A DNA stretch of 64,000 bases from Verrucomicrobiia bacterium. GTDB taxonomy: Bacteria; Verrucomicrobiota; Verrucomicrobiia; Verrucomicrobiales; DEV007. Numbering within the stretch: position 1 is the first letter of the stretch; each line of letters begins with the position of its first letter. Shown piece after piece: positions 28,112-37,384 of the stretch. The position numbers were made by a program, and so were the translations under genes. Under the pieces are notes generated by a model. That model was not told the DNA's origin and did not search any database. It was given only the letters and a program-made list of their open reading frames with translations. The DNA lies in assembly GCA_030425385.1 (NCBI GenBank), contig JAUIAH010000006.1:186001-250000 (forward strand), read 5' to 3'.

Positions 28112-30325
28112 ATGACCATCTACGGTATCCGCCATCATGGGCCTGGCTGCGCACGCAGTCTCAAGGCCGCCCTGGAGGCGGATCCACCGGATATCATCCT
28201 GTTAGAGTCGCCTGCTGAAACAGAATCCTTGATTCCCGATGCCACGCGGGAGGGCATGGAACCTCCAGTAGCCATGCTGGTGCACGAGGTGGCGCAACCG
28301 CAGCATGCGGCCTTCTATCCCCTGGCACGGTTTTCGCCGGAATGGCAGGCCATCCTTTGGGCCACGTCCCGTGGCATTCCCGTCCGTTGTTTCGATCTTC
28401 CGGCCGCGCACACCTTCGCTTTGGATCCCGAGGAAGACACCATTGCCGAAGAATGTCAGGATCCGTTTCGCTACTTTGCGGAAGTGGATGGGTATACCGA
28501 TGGTGAGCGCTGGTGGAATGATCGGGTCGAAGAGCGCGGTGACTCGGCGACGTTCTTCGCTGCGATCTTGGAAGCCGTGACCACCTTGCGCGAGGAGTTA
28601 GCCGCTAACGAATCATCGCGCACTCTGCGACGGGAAGCCTGGATGCGTCGTGTGCTGCGGGCGACAGAGAAAGAGGGATTCCAGAAGATCGCAGTTGTCT
28701 GCGGTGCCTGGCATGCCCCCGCTCTCATCAAGCGCCCGCCCGTGAAAGACGATGATCGCCTGCTCAAGGGATTAGCGAAAGTGAAAGTAGCTGCTACCTG
28801 GGCGCCGTGGACACACGAACGCCTCACTTCGGCGAGCGGCTACGGAGCGGGCGTGCGCGCTCCGGGTTGGTATGATCATCTCTGGTCGCGAGCACGGCAC
28901 CCCTTCACCACATGGATGACCAAGGCAGCACGCGTGCTGCGCAAAGAGGATCTGGAGGGGTCGTCAGCATCCATCATTGAAGCCACGCGCCTGGCGCATT
29001 CCCTTGCAGGGCTACGCGGCCGTCCGCGCCCCGGATTGGACGAATCGTTAGAAGCCATGCAGACCGTCTTCTGCGCGGGCGATGCCAGCCAACTCGCCCT
29101 TCTGAAAGGGCCCCTTCTTGTGGGGAAGCAGTTAGGGAATCTCCCTGACAGTGTGGCACGTTTGCCCTTGCAGGCAGACATTGAGGCCTGGCAGAAACGT
29201 CTCCGCCTGAAACCAAGCTCGGAGCGCAAGACAATCTCACTCGATCTCCGTGAGGAGAATGCCAGACGGCGAAGCCTCTTTCTCCATCGTCTACTGGCCA
29301 TTGGCGTGCCCTGGGGACGCAAACAAACCGTTCGTGGCAAGGGCACGTTCAAGGAGTCCTGGGAGCTCCATTGGAAACCCGAATTGGTGGTCGATATCAT
29401 TGATGCGGCTCCGCATGGCAATACCTTAGCTATTGCAGCCCAGGCATTCCTGACGGACATCTCCGCCTCAGACACAATCGGCGCCGTCACCGAGAAGCTC
29501 GACTTGGCACTCCTAGCGCATTTGCCAGAGGCTGCCGCCACGCTCTTGACCCGGCTTGATCATTTCGCAGCGGCGAGTGAAGACACGGCAGAGTTGCTCA
29601 CGGCGGTCCCGCCTCTCGCCCGTATCACCCGTTATGGCGATGTGCGTCAGACGGATGTGGAAGCCCTTGAGCAGATCCTCACACAGATCACCACCCGTAT
29701 TCACATCGGCTTGCCCATGGCCGCCAGTGGGCTCGATGCGCAGGCCGCTGCAACTCTCACAAACCGCTTGCGCAGCTACTCAGAGGCGCTCGATACCTTG
29801 CAGGCCTCAGACATGGAGACCGACTACCTCCAGGCCTTGCAAAAGCTTGCGACGAACGCGAACACCGCGTCAGAGCCACGCGGGTACGCCACGCGGATGT
29901 TGCGTGATCGGCATGTTCTCTCCAGCGACGACTGCGCCCGTCTGTTCCGCTTCGCGATGTCTTCCGGAAACGCTCCAGCTGAGACGGCCACCTGGCTGGA
30001 AGGGTTTCTCCGAGGATCTGGAGCTCTCCTCATTCATGACCAGGGACTCCTAGCGATGATTCATGCATGGATGGACACCCTCACAGATGAGCATTTCCAG
30101 ACCATCTTGCCACTGGTGCGACGCACCTTTGGCACCTTCACCAGCCCGGAACGTGGTCAAATCGGTCACGTGCTGCAAACGGCTGACCTGGCAAAGCCCT
30201 CTTCCTCAACCAGCGATCTTCCGTCTGAGATGGCAGTAGAGTTAGATCTCGCACGAGCGCTCCCGGTTCTTTCCATTGTCGCTGACTTGCTAGAACTGCC
30301 GAGTTCGAAACTCCCGAAATCATGA
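28112..30325 (+). CDS. DUF5682 protein (YehM-like)
   Basis: The 737-residue protein opens with 'YGIRHHGPGCARSL' (HHGPG at residues 8-12), followed by 'PDIILLESPAETE'. This beginning is the hallmark of DUF5682. The early H-H-G and later strand-end glutamate ('LLE') recall the metal-binding layout of TIKI/TraB and EreA/ChaN-like enzymes, so a hydrolase-like domain in the first 250 residues is possible; this is inference. The rest is helical. Start ATG 28112 is ten bases after the DUF4132 stop, and its own stop overlaps the next start (ATGA at 30322-30325). Confidence 0.82.
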   Translation: MTIYGIRHHGPGCARSLKAALEADPPDIILLESPAETESLIPDATREGMEPPVAMLVHEVAQPQHAAFYPLARFSPEWQAILWATSRGIPVRCFDLPAAHTFALDPEEDTIAEECQDPFRYFAEVDGYTDGERWWNDRVEERGDSATFFAAILEAVTTLREELAANESSRTLRREAWMRRVLRATEKEGFQKIAVVCGAWHAPALIKRPPVKDDDRLLKGLAKVKVAATWAPWTHERLTSASGYGAGVRAPGWYDHLWSRARHPFTTWMTKAARVLRKEDLEGSSASIIEATRLAHSLAGLRGRPRPGLDESLEAMQTVFCAGDASQLALLKGPLLVGKQLGNLPDSVARLPLQADIEAWQKRLRLKPSSERKTISLDLREENARRRSLFLHRLLAIGVPWGRKQTVRGKGTFKESWELHWKPELVVDIIDAAPHGNTLAIAAQAFLTDISASDTIGAVTEKLDLALLAHLPEAAATLLTRLDHFAAASEDTAELLTAVPPLARITRYGDVRQTDVEALEQILTQITTRIHIGLPMAASGLDAQAAATLTNRLRSYSEALDTLQASDMETDYLQALQKLATNANTASEPRGYATRMLRDRHVLSSDDCARLFRFAMSSGNAPAETATWLEGFLRGSGALLIHDQGLLAMIHAWMDTLTDEHFQTILPLVRRTFGTFTSPERGQIGHVLQTADLAKPSSSTSDLPSEMAVELDLARALPVLSIVADLLELPSSKLPKS

Positions 30326-31500
30326 TGTCTCCTTCCCAACAACGACGCTGGCGCCTTGTTCTCGGAGAACCTGCCTCGCCGCTTTGTCAGGAGCTTTCTT
30401 TGGATGATCAACGGATGGACGACGCTCTAGAAGCCCTCTACGGTGATGAGGAAGGCCATCGTGGACTCAAACGGAAAGGCGGTGGTACGGGCGGCTCCAA
30501 TCCTCGCGTGGCCCGTTGGTTAGGCGATATTCGCAAATACTTCCCGTCACCCGTGGTCCAGGTGATGCAGCAAGACGCCATGGAACGTTTGGACCTGCAA
30601 CAGCTTCTGCTCGAGCCGGAGATCCTATCACAAGCCGAGCCAGACGTGCATCTCGTCTCGAATCTGTTAGAGCTGAATCAGCTGATTCCAAAGAAGACAC
30701 GTGAAACCGCGCGGCAGGTGGTTCGCCAACTCGTGGACCAGTTGCTCAAGAAACTTGAGCAGCCCACACGGGCCGCCGTGCGAGGCGCTCTCGCCCGCCA
30801 CCTCCGCAATCCGCGCCCTCGCCTCCAAGAGATCGATTGGCATCGCACCATCCGCGCGAATTTGAAGACCTATCAACCCAACGAGAAGATCCTCATTCCA
30901 GAGCGCCTCATTGGCTTCGGACGCAAACGTCAGGCCATGAAGGACGTCGTCCTGTGCATCGATCAAAGCGGATCCATGGCTCCATCGATCATCTACTCAT
31001 CCATCTTTGGAGCCGTTCTCGCATCTCTTCCTGCGCTCAGCACCCGTCTCGTCCTCTTTGACACCGCTGTGGTCGATATGACGGAACAATTGAGTGATCC
31101 CGTCGATCTCCTGTTCGGTACTCAGTTAGGCGGAGGGACTGATATCCGCAAAGCTCTCGACTATTGTCAGGGCCATATCACCCGCCCTAGCGACACCACC
31201 ATGATCCTCATTTCCGATCTGGAGGAAGGCGGCACCACAGCTCAGATGTTGAAAGCCGCCGCACGGATTGTCGACAGCGGAGCCACGCTCATCGTTATCC
31301 TCGCGCTCAGTGATGAGGGCAAACCCTTCTACAGCCGGGAACATGCGAGCCTCTTCGCTGCCCTAGGAGTCCCCGTGTTTGCCTGCACCCCAGACCAATT
31401 CCCTGACCTCATGGGAGCCGCCCTCGCTAAACGCGACCTCTATCTGTGGGCACGGTCGCACGGGATCGAAACAGCCAAGCCCAGCCGTCGGTCACGATGA
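30322..31500 (+). CDS. Cytosolic VWA-domain protein (YehP-like)
   Basis: The 392-residue protein has a charged N-terminal helical half and a C-terminal VWA domain with the MIDAS motif DQSGS (residues 214-218) and 'LISDLEEGG' further on. There are no membrane helices, in contrast to BatA and BatB. It resembles the VWA proteins of the CoxE/YehP type that pair with MoxR ATPases. It is the last gene of the eleven-gene run and is coupled to the DUF5682 gene by an ATGA overlap. An imperfect six-base inverted repeat (GCATCA/TGATGC, 31536-31557) follows but lacks a T-run. Confidence 0.87.
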   Translation: MMSPSQQRRWRLVLGEPASPLCQELSLDDQRMDDALEALYGDEEGHRGLKRKGGGTGGSNPRVARWLGDIRKYFPSPVVQVMQQDAMERLDLQQLLLEPEILSQAEPDVHLVSNLLELNQLIPKKTRETARQVVRQLVDQLLKKLEQPTRAAVRGALARHLRNPRPRLQEIDWHRTIRANLKTYQPNEKILIPERLIGFGRKRQAMKDVVLCIDQSGSMAPSIIYSSIFGAVLASLPALSTRLVLFDTAVVDMTEQLSDPVDLLFGTQLGGGTDIRKALDYCQGHITRPSDTTMILISDLEEGGTTAQMLKAAARIVDSGATLIVILALSDEGKPFYSREHASLFAALGVPVFACTPDQFPDLMGAALAKRDLYLWARSHGIETAKPSRRSR

Positions 31501-31538
31501 ATGTGCGACCCCACTCAAGACGCGCCGCCCTGACGGCA

Positions 31539-31796
31539 TCATTCTTCAGGGTGATGCACGGTCCAACCAGCATCGACAGTTAGAATTCGGGCAAATGGTC
31601 CGGCAAACAATGTGGAAACCAGTCCCAATGCCAATCCCAGCCACAAGAATAATCTAAAATCCTCGACCAGAGGCATCGATGATGATCCTACCAAACCTAC
31701 CATCGCTTGCGCTCTTTTAAGCTGGAGTAAACCGATCGAGCATTTGATCAGCAAGTACAAGCCGACGAGTCTTACGATAAGGGTGGGTGTCTTCAT
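31539..31796 (-). CDS. Small two-helix membrane protein
   Basis: This 85-residue frame in the otherwise gene-free stretch after the VWA gene encodes two clear hydrophobic segments, about residues 6-24 and 47-66 ('LFLWLGLALGLVSTLFAG'). It starts with ATG and MKTPTL. It has no family I can name. The hydrophobic pattern and single clean frame argue for a real gene, but only comparison with relatives can settle it. It runs opposite to both neighbours. Confidence 0.55.
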   Translation of the reverse strand: MKTPTLIVRLVGLYLLIKCSIGLLQLKRAQAMVGLVGSSSMPLVEDFRLFLWLGLALGLVSTLFAGPFARILTVDAGWTVHHPEE

Positions 31797-32149
31797 AGTG
31801 AAATTGGCGATCGAGGTAGAGGCATCTGAAAACCGAGTCTTCCCGCGCCGATCCCTGTTGCTACTCAGATCGGCTTTGTTGATCGTAGGCGTCCGCTGAT
31901 CCCTCAGATTGGCTCTTAGGCAGATAAGACGTTCTTCAGGTTGGGGGCAAGCTCACTGTGTTTCCACAAACACTTGGATCATCGGATGAACGGCTGCTAA
32001 CCACTCAAGCGTTGTGATTGACCTTCAACGGGTGATCCATCTTTTCCTGAGTGAATGACCAAACTTTCGCGGATTTCCTACTGGAACCGCGCATGGTTGC
32101 AGGGAAGGAAACCACCTTTCCCACTCTGGGGTTGTAACGAGACCGTTTC
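31797..32149. other. Gene-free region upstream of the RND efflux operon
   Basis: This 353-base stretch lies between the small minus-strand membrane protein and the efflux adaptor gene. No open frame with coding character was found. It contains one imperfect 12-base direct repeat (listed separately) and short homopolymer-free sequence with no clear terminator. It presumably carries both divergent promoters; none was convincing by eye. Confidence 0.5.
31864..31914. repeat. Imperfect 12-base direct repeat, possible operator
   Basis: CTCAGATCGGCT at 31864-31875 is repeated as CTCAGATTGGCT at 31903-31914, with one mismatch and a start-to-start distance of 39 bases. It sits about 240 bases upstream of the efflux adaptor start. 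A regulator site is possible, but no regulator gene is adjacent and chance cannot be excluded. Confidence 0.3.
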
Positions 32150-33397
32150 ATGAGCCCACCCACCTCACCCACCTCACCGAAATCTCCCCATGGTCTGGGA
32201 GCCAAAGCCGTACGCGCCGTGATCCCGGTGCTGCTTCTTGCTATTGGCTGGATCAGTTACGCCCGGCTCTCGGAGGAGCCCGAGGAGGAGAAGCGCCCCG
32301 ATCCTGGTCCTCGGATCATCAAGACGACGGTCGCGGAAATGGAACTGCAAGACTATCAAACGATTGTGCGGACCCGAGGGATCATCCGACCGCACAACGA
32401 AGTGGCGCTGATGGCGGAGGTTTCAGGCAAGATTGTGGCCATTCATCCTGGCTTCGAAGATGGCGCGTTCTTTTCCAAAGACGATATCTTGGTGGAGGTG
32501 GATGACGCCGATTTCCAAACGAGCGTCCTGTCTGCCGAGGCCCAGCTGGCACGCGCGAAGGCTACCTTTGTGCAAGAGGAGGCGCGGGCAAAGCAGGCGA
32601 AGCTGAATTGGGCAGACCTCGGCTACGAAGAGGCGCCCAATGAATTGGTGCTCCGGTTGCCTCAGTTGCGGGAGGCGCAAGCGAGTGTGAACGCAGCCGA
32701 GGCGCAGCTCGATCAGGCCAAGCGCGATCTGGATCGCACCCGGATCCGTGCCCCTTTCGATGGACGCGTGCGGATGCGGGCGGTTGGCATTGGGCAATCG
32801 GTCGGTCCTGGTCGTGAGTTGGGGACCATCTTTGCCACCGACTACGCGGAGGTTCGCCTGCCGTTGTCGACCGACAAACTGGCGTTTGTGGATCTGCCAG
32901 AGGATCAGAATGACGAGCCCGTCGGGGTGGAGTTGCGCGATGCCTTAAACGAAGATTCGGAGAATGTGTGGCGCGGCGAGATCGTGCGGACGGAGGGAAC
33001 TTTGGACGAGAATTCGTTAGAGTTGTTCGCGATCGCTCGCATCAGTGATCCCTTTGGACGCAGTTCCAAGCACCCTCCGCTACGCATCGCCCAACCTGTC
33101 TCGGCAGCCATCGAGGGACGTGTGCTTGAGCAGGTCTATGTGATTCCGCGAGAGGCCGTGCGGCAGGTGGATCGCGTTTACCTGGTGCACAAAGACGGCT
33201 TGGTCTTGGATCGCCAGATCATCACCCCTGTATGGTCGACCATGGATCATCATGTGATCCATCAGCCCGGCCTATTCGACGGGGCATTCCTGGCAACGAG
33301 CCAACTTTCGTATATTCCGGATGAGGCGCAGGTGGAAATCATTCAACCAGACACGGTCGCCGATGTGTCGGCAACCGAGAGCGCAGACCAGACCTGA
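32150..33397 (+). CDS. RND efflux periplasmic adaptor (HlyD/AcrA family)
   Basis: The 415-residue membrane-fusion protein links the inner-membrane pump to an outer-membrane channel. An N-terminal anchor helix (about residues 22-38) follows a Ser/Pro/Thr-rich start. A lipoyl-like half ('GIIRPHNEVALMAEVSGKI'), a coiled-coil hairpin (about 118-200), the returning lipoyl half ('RTRIRAPFDGRV') and a beta-barrel follow in order. No lipoprotein cysteine is seen. The pump gene starts four bases after its stop. No outer-membrane TolC-type gene lies nearby. Confidence 0.9.
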   Translation: MSPPTSPTSPKSPHGLGAKAVRAVIPVLLLAIGWISYARLSEEPEEEKRPDPGPRIIKTTVAEMELQDYQTIVRTRGIIRPHNEVALMAEVSGKIVAIHPGFEDGAFFSKDDILVEVDDADFQTSVLSAEAQLARAKATFVQEEARAKQAKLNWADLGYEEAPNELVLRLPQLREAQASVNAAEAQLDQAKRDLDRTRIRAPFDGRVRMRAVGIGQSVGPGRELGTIFATDYAEVRLPLSTDKLAFVDLPEDQNDEPVGVELRDALNEDSENVWRGEIVRTEGTLDENSLELFAIARISDPFGRSSKHPPLRIAQPVSAAIEGRVLEQVYVIPREAVRQVDRVYLVHKDGLVLDRQIITPVWSTMDHHVIHQPGLFDGAFLATSQLSYIPDEAQVEIIQPDTVADVSATESADQT

Positions 33398-33400
33398 TCC

Positions 33401-36400
33401 ATGATTCGTTGGTTCGCAAACAATGACATTGCCGCCAACTTTCTCATGGTGGGCATCTTGTTAGCCGGCCTTTATGTCGGCCTAAACAAGATTCCTTTAG
33501 AGGTCCAGCCCGCGCGGGAATTCAACAATATCCGCATTTCCATCTCTTACCGTGGAGGCACTCCGCGCGATGTGGAACAGGCGGTCTTGATCCCCATTGA
33601 GGCCGCGCTGGAAGGCTTGGACGGGATCGAGACAGTGCATTCTGATGCTCGGAGAGGGCGAGGCTGGCTGTGGTTGGACCTCGAAGATGGGGTAGATAAG
33701 CGTGTGGTCTTGGAAGATGTGAAAAGCCGTGTCGACGGCATCAACACTTTTCCGAGTGAGATCGAGAAACCCGAGATCTACATTCCAGACACCTCACACT
33801 GGTACGAAGTTCTTACAGTGGCCGTCACCGGGAATCTCGAGGAATACGAACTCCGGCGCGTGGCTCAGCAGGTGCAGGATGATCTCCTCGCCATCGATGG
33901 CATCAGCCGCGTATCGATGGAAGGCGGCCGCGAATATGAGATCGCAATCGAAGCGGATGAGGAGCGTCTGGACTCCTATAATCTTGGTTTTCGCGACTTG
34001 GCAGACGCCATTCGCCGCTACTCCCTCGACTTGCCTGCCGGGTCGATTGAAAGCACGAGCGGAACACTGACCGTACGCACGCGTGGCCAGGCCTACTCAT
34101 TCGAAGACTTTGCCAAGATCCCCATCCGAGCGGCCAATGGCGCGGAGGTGTTGTTAGGCGAGATTGCGTCGATCAATGATGGGGTGGATGAAGGGAGGGT
34201 CATCACGCGCTTCAATGGAGAATACGCGATGTTTCTGGAGGTCATGCGGACGGGCGAGGAGAACGCCATCGAAACTTCTAACAAGGTGACGGAATACGTC
34301 GAAACAGCTCACCAACGGTTTCCCAAAGGGATCAAGCTTTACACCTACAGTGATGAATCCATTTCCATTCGGGGGCGGCTCAGCACGTTGATCAGTTCCT
34401 TGTTACAGGGGAGCTTGTTAGTCTTCCTTCTCCTGGGACTTTTCCTCCGGCCGCAACTCGCGTTCTGGGTCGTGATCGGCATTCCGGTATGTTTCGCTGG
34501 TGGGGTCATGCTGATGCCCTACTTTGGTATCACGGCGAATGTGATGAGTCTCTTCGGCTACATCATTGTGTTAGGCGTGGTTGTGGATGATGCCATCGTG
34601 ACGGGAGAGAATATCTATGCGAAGTTGAAGACAGGGATGGATCCGTTAGAGGCCTCTGTCGTTGGCGCGCAAGAAGTCGCCGTGCCCGTGACGTTCGGGG
34701 TGCTCACTACGGTTGTGGCTTTCATGCCACTGATCTTCTTTGATGGGCAATGGGGTGACTTTGCTAAACAGATACCTCCAGTCGTGGCCCCTGTACTCTT
34801 GTTCTCATTGGTCGAGTCCAAGCTCGTCTTGCCGGCGCATCTGAAGCATCTCAAAACGGGGCGCACGAAGTTTAATCCTATCACGCGCACCCAGAAGGCG
34901 ATTGCTGATGGGCTCGAAGCGTTCGTTGCCAAGGTGTATCAACCGTCCCTGCGCTTTGCCACCTCTCATCGCTACAGTGTGGCGGCTGGGTTCATTGCGA
35001 TGGCCCTGATCATGTTTGGCTATTGTAAGGGTGGACGCCTCGGCTTTGTTTCCATGCCGACGGTGGATCGCTTAGAAATCAGTGCCTACCTGGACATGCC
35101 GCGGGATGTGACTCTGGAGAAGACAGAGCGCTATCTCAACCGTGTGCTCGCTGCTACGGAAGACCTGAAGAAGGAATTCGTCGACCCCGGCACAGGGCAG
35201 TCTCTCATCCTCAATGTGATGTCCATCGTAGGCGGCCATTATCCGGGAGCCGGATTTGACAAGGAAGAGGGCAGCGTGCGACTGGAAGTGCTTCCCCCTA
35301 GCAGACGCACCGAACCTGGTCCCAAGAATAGTGTGATCGCCGCACGCTGGAAGGAGCTCATTGGACCCATGCCAGAGGCGCGCTCGCTCCGCATCCGCGG
35401 GGAACGCTCTGGAGGCGGGCGACGGGATTCCCGTGATGAAGAGGCCATTGAAGTCGAGCTTCGCGGCGAGGGATCAGCTGAGAAGATCGCTATCGCGGAG
35501 CGGATCGAGGATGTGTTAGAATCCTTTGATGGCATCACCGACGTGTGGATGAACAACACGCGTGAGATGGATGAACTGGAGATTTCCCTCAAACCGCGCG
35601 CGGTCGAATTGAATCTCACTCAACAATCGCTCGCCCAACAGGTGCGCCAGGCATTCTATGGCGAAGAGGCACAACGCATTCTCCACGAACGGGACGACAT
35701 CCGAGTGATGGTCCGCTTGCCACGCGCCAATCGTGAAAGTCTCTACACCTTCGATACCCTCAAGGTACGCACTCCAGCGGGAGATGAAGTTCCTCTGAAG
35801 ACGGTGGCGGATGTGGAGATCGTGAAGGCGCCGGCTGATATCGAGCGGGTCGATGGCGCCGAGGTCATCGAGATCTTCGCCCAACCATTGGATGAGACGG
35901 TCGACATCATTGGGATTGCGAAAGAAGCAACACCACAGATCGAGGCACTCGTGAATCAAAGCGAGAAGTTATCTTATCGCTATTCTGGGTATTTGGCCGA
36001 GCACGAAGAATCCAAGCGGAAGACATTCTACGGGTCCATCGCGCTCTTCTTCGCGCTCTTTGCGCTGCTCGCCATCCCGTTCAAATCGATCATCCAACCG
36101 TTCTACGTGCTCGTGGCTGTTCCGTTTGGCGTCATTGGGGCGTTGTTAGGGCATATCCTCATGGATGTGACGCCTTCTTACCTCTCAGTCTTCGGCATGT
36201 TAGCCATGGCTGGGGTGGTGGTGAATGACTCCCTTGTGATGGTGGATTTCATCAATCGACGGCGACGTGAAGGCATGCCACTTGGCGAAGCGGTCTTGAT
36301 CGCTGGAGGTGCGCGTTTCCGCCCCATCATGCTCACCTCGGTCACGACCTTCGCAGGATTGATCCCTCTCTTGATGGACAACTCGATCCAGGCGCAGTTT

Positions 36401-36571
36401 CTCATTCCCATGGCCATTTCGTTAGGGTTCGGAGTTCTCTTTGCCACCGTGATCACGCTCTACCTCATCCCCTGTTCTCTCTTGCTGGGCGAAGATCTGG
36501 GTCGACTTCTGCGGGGTGCACGTGAATGGTATCAGCGTCCTTTCCGCGAACCGGAGACCCTCACGAACTGA
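33401..36571 (+). CDS. RND efflux pump, inner-membrane subunit (AcrB/MMPL superfamily)
   Basis: The 1056-residue protein has the twelve-helix RND plan with two large periplasmic loops, each after the first helix of a half. The fourth-helix segment 'GVVVDDAIVTGEN' carries the adjacent aspartates (residues 396-397) that relay protons in AcrB. 'GMLAMAGVVVNDSLVMVDF' is the matching second-half helix. It exports an unknown substrate by proton antiport. The N-terminus 'MIRWFANNDIAANFLMVGI' is normal for the family. Its TGA overlaps the next gene's ATG by one base. Confidence 0.93.
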   Translation: MIRWFANNDIAANFLMVGILLAGLYVGLNKIPLEVQPAREFNNIRISISYRGGTPRDVEQAVLIPIEAALEGLDGIETVHSDARRGRGWLWLDLEDGVDKRVVLEDVKSRVDGINTFPSEIEKPEIYIPDTSHWYEVLTVAVTGNLEEYELRRVAQQVQDDLLAIDGISRVSMEGGREYEIAIEADEERLDSYNLGFRDLADAIRRYSLDLPAGSIESTSGTLTVRTRGQAYSFEDFAKIPIRAANGAEVLLGEIASINDGVDEGRVITRFNGEYAMFLEVMRTGEENAIETSNKVTEYVETAHQRFPKGIKLYTYSDESISIRGRLSTLISSLLQGSLLVFLLLGLFLRPQLAFWVVIGIPVCFAGGVMLMPYFGITANVMSLFGYIIVLGVVVDDAIVTGENIYAKLKTGMDPLEASVVGAQEVAVPVTFGVLTTVVAFMPLIFFDGQWGDFAKQIPPVVAPVLLFSLVESKLVLPAHLKHLKTGRTKFNPITRTQKAIADGLEAFVAKVYQPSLRFATSHRYSVAAGFIAMALIMFGYCKGGRLGFVSMPTVDRLEISAYLDMPRDVTLEKTERYLNRVLAATEDLKKEFVDPGTGQSLILNVMSIVGGHYPGAGFDKEEGSVRLEVLPPSRRTEPGPKNSVIAARWKELIGPMPEARSLRIRGERSGGGRRDSRDEEAIEVELRGEGSAEKIAIAERIEDVLESFDGITDVWMNNTREMDELEISLKPRAVELNLTQQSLAQQVRQAFYGEEAQRILHERDDIRVMVRLPRANRESLYTFDTLKVRTPAGDEVPLKTVADVEIVKAPADIERVDGAEVIEIFAQPLDETVDIIGIAKEATPQIEALVNQSEKLSYRYSGYLAEHEESKRKTFYGSIALFFALFALLAIPFKSIIQPFYVLVAVPFGVIGALLGHILMDVTPSYLSVFGMLAMAGVVVNDSLVMVDFINRRRREGMPLGEAVLIAGGARFRPIMLTSVTTFAGLIPLLMDNSIQAQFLIPMAISLGFGVLFATVITLYLIPCSLLLGEDLGRLLRGAREWYQRPFREPETLTN

Positions 36572-37335
36572 TGCCTCATTCCCCCACTCCCTTGGTCGTC
36601 GTCACTGATCTGGACGGCACCTTGTTGGATCACCATACCTATCGCGCCGAAGCAGCGCAGCCAGCCCTGGATCGCCTTGCCGCTCGCGGCGTTCCCGTGG
36701 TGGTCAATACGAGTAAGACGCGCTCAGAATGGCTGGCCATGCGAGAAGCCTTCGACAATACGGATGCCTTTGTCGTGGAGAACGGCTCGGCGCTCTATCT
36801 CCCGGATGGCACCTGCGAGGTCTTCGGCAAGACGCGCCAGGTGATCGTCGACAAGCTTGCGTTCATGCGCGCCGACTACCAGTTCGAATCATACGCCGAC
36901 TGGACGGTGGCGGATGTCGCCAAGCATACTGGCCTCGATCTCGATTCGGCCGCCCTATCCCAGGCGCGCGAATTTAGTGAGCCTGTCCGGTGGATGGATT
37001 CCGATGACGCCAAACAACGCTTTTGTCAGGCCCTTGCGAAAGCTGGATTCGCCACCTTGGAAGGAGGTCGATTTCTGCATGCGTTAGGAGTGACGGATAA
37101 GGGCAAGGCCCTCCCTGTCCTGCGCGACTTCTATCAAGCAGAGACAATCATCGCTCTCGGAGACAGTCCCAATGACATCGCTATGCTTCGCCAGGCGGAT
37201 ATCGGCATTGTCATTCCCGCGGCGGTGAACGAGCCTCTCCAATTTGACTCGTCCAACCGCATCATCCGAAGCGTTGCTGCAGGGCCAGAAGGGTGGAATC
37301 AATCGATCAATGCATTGTTAGACGAGGGCATCTGA
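36571..37335 (+). CDS. HAD-family mannosyl-3-phosphoglycerate phosphatase-like enzyme
   Basis: The 254-residue protein belongs to the Cof-type (IIB) HAD phosphatases. The nucleophile motif is DLDGTLLD (residues 13-20) and the last motif is 'GDSPNDIAML' near the C-terminus. The cap segment 'FVVENGSALYLP' is typical of mannosyl-3-phosphoglycerate phosphatases, which make the compatible solute mannosylglycerate. No synthase gene is nearby, so another sugar phosphate may be the substrate. ATG 36571 overlaps the pump's stop; the frame extends upstream inside the pump gene but without family sequence. Confidence 0.83.
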   Translation: MPHSPTPLVVVTDLDGTLLDHHTYRAEAAQPALDRLAARGVPVVVNTSKTRSEWLAMREAFDNTDAFVVENGSALYLPDGTCEVFGKTRQVIVDKLAFMRADYQFESYADWTVADVAKHTGLDLDSAALSQAREFSEPVRWMDSDDAKQRFCQALAKAGFATLEGGRFLHALGVTDKGKALPVLRDFYQAETIIALGDSPNDIAMLRQADIGIVIPAAVNEPLQFDSSNRIIRSVAAGPEGWNQSINALLDEGI

Positions 37336-37384
37336 GCTGCATTTGAGTTGACTTTAGCCTCTTCCTGCCTAGTCAGATCGTCCC

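Noticed and set aside
31536-31557. Inverted repeat GCATCA/TGATGC after the VWA gene as a terminator.
   Set aside because: The stem is only six pairs with a ten-base loop and there is no T-run on either strand.
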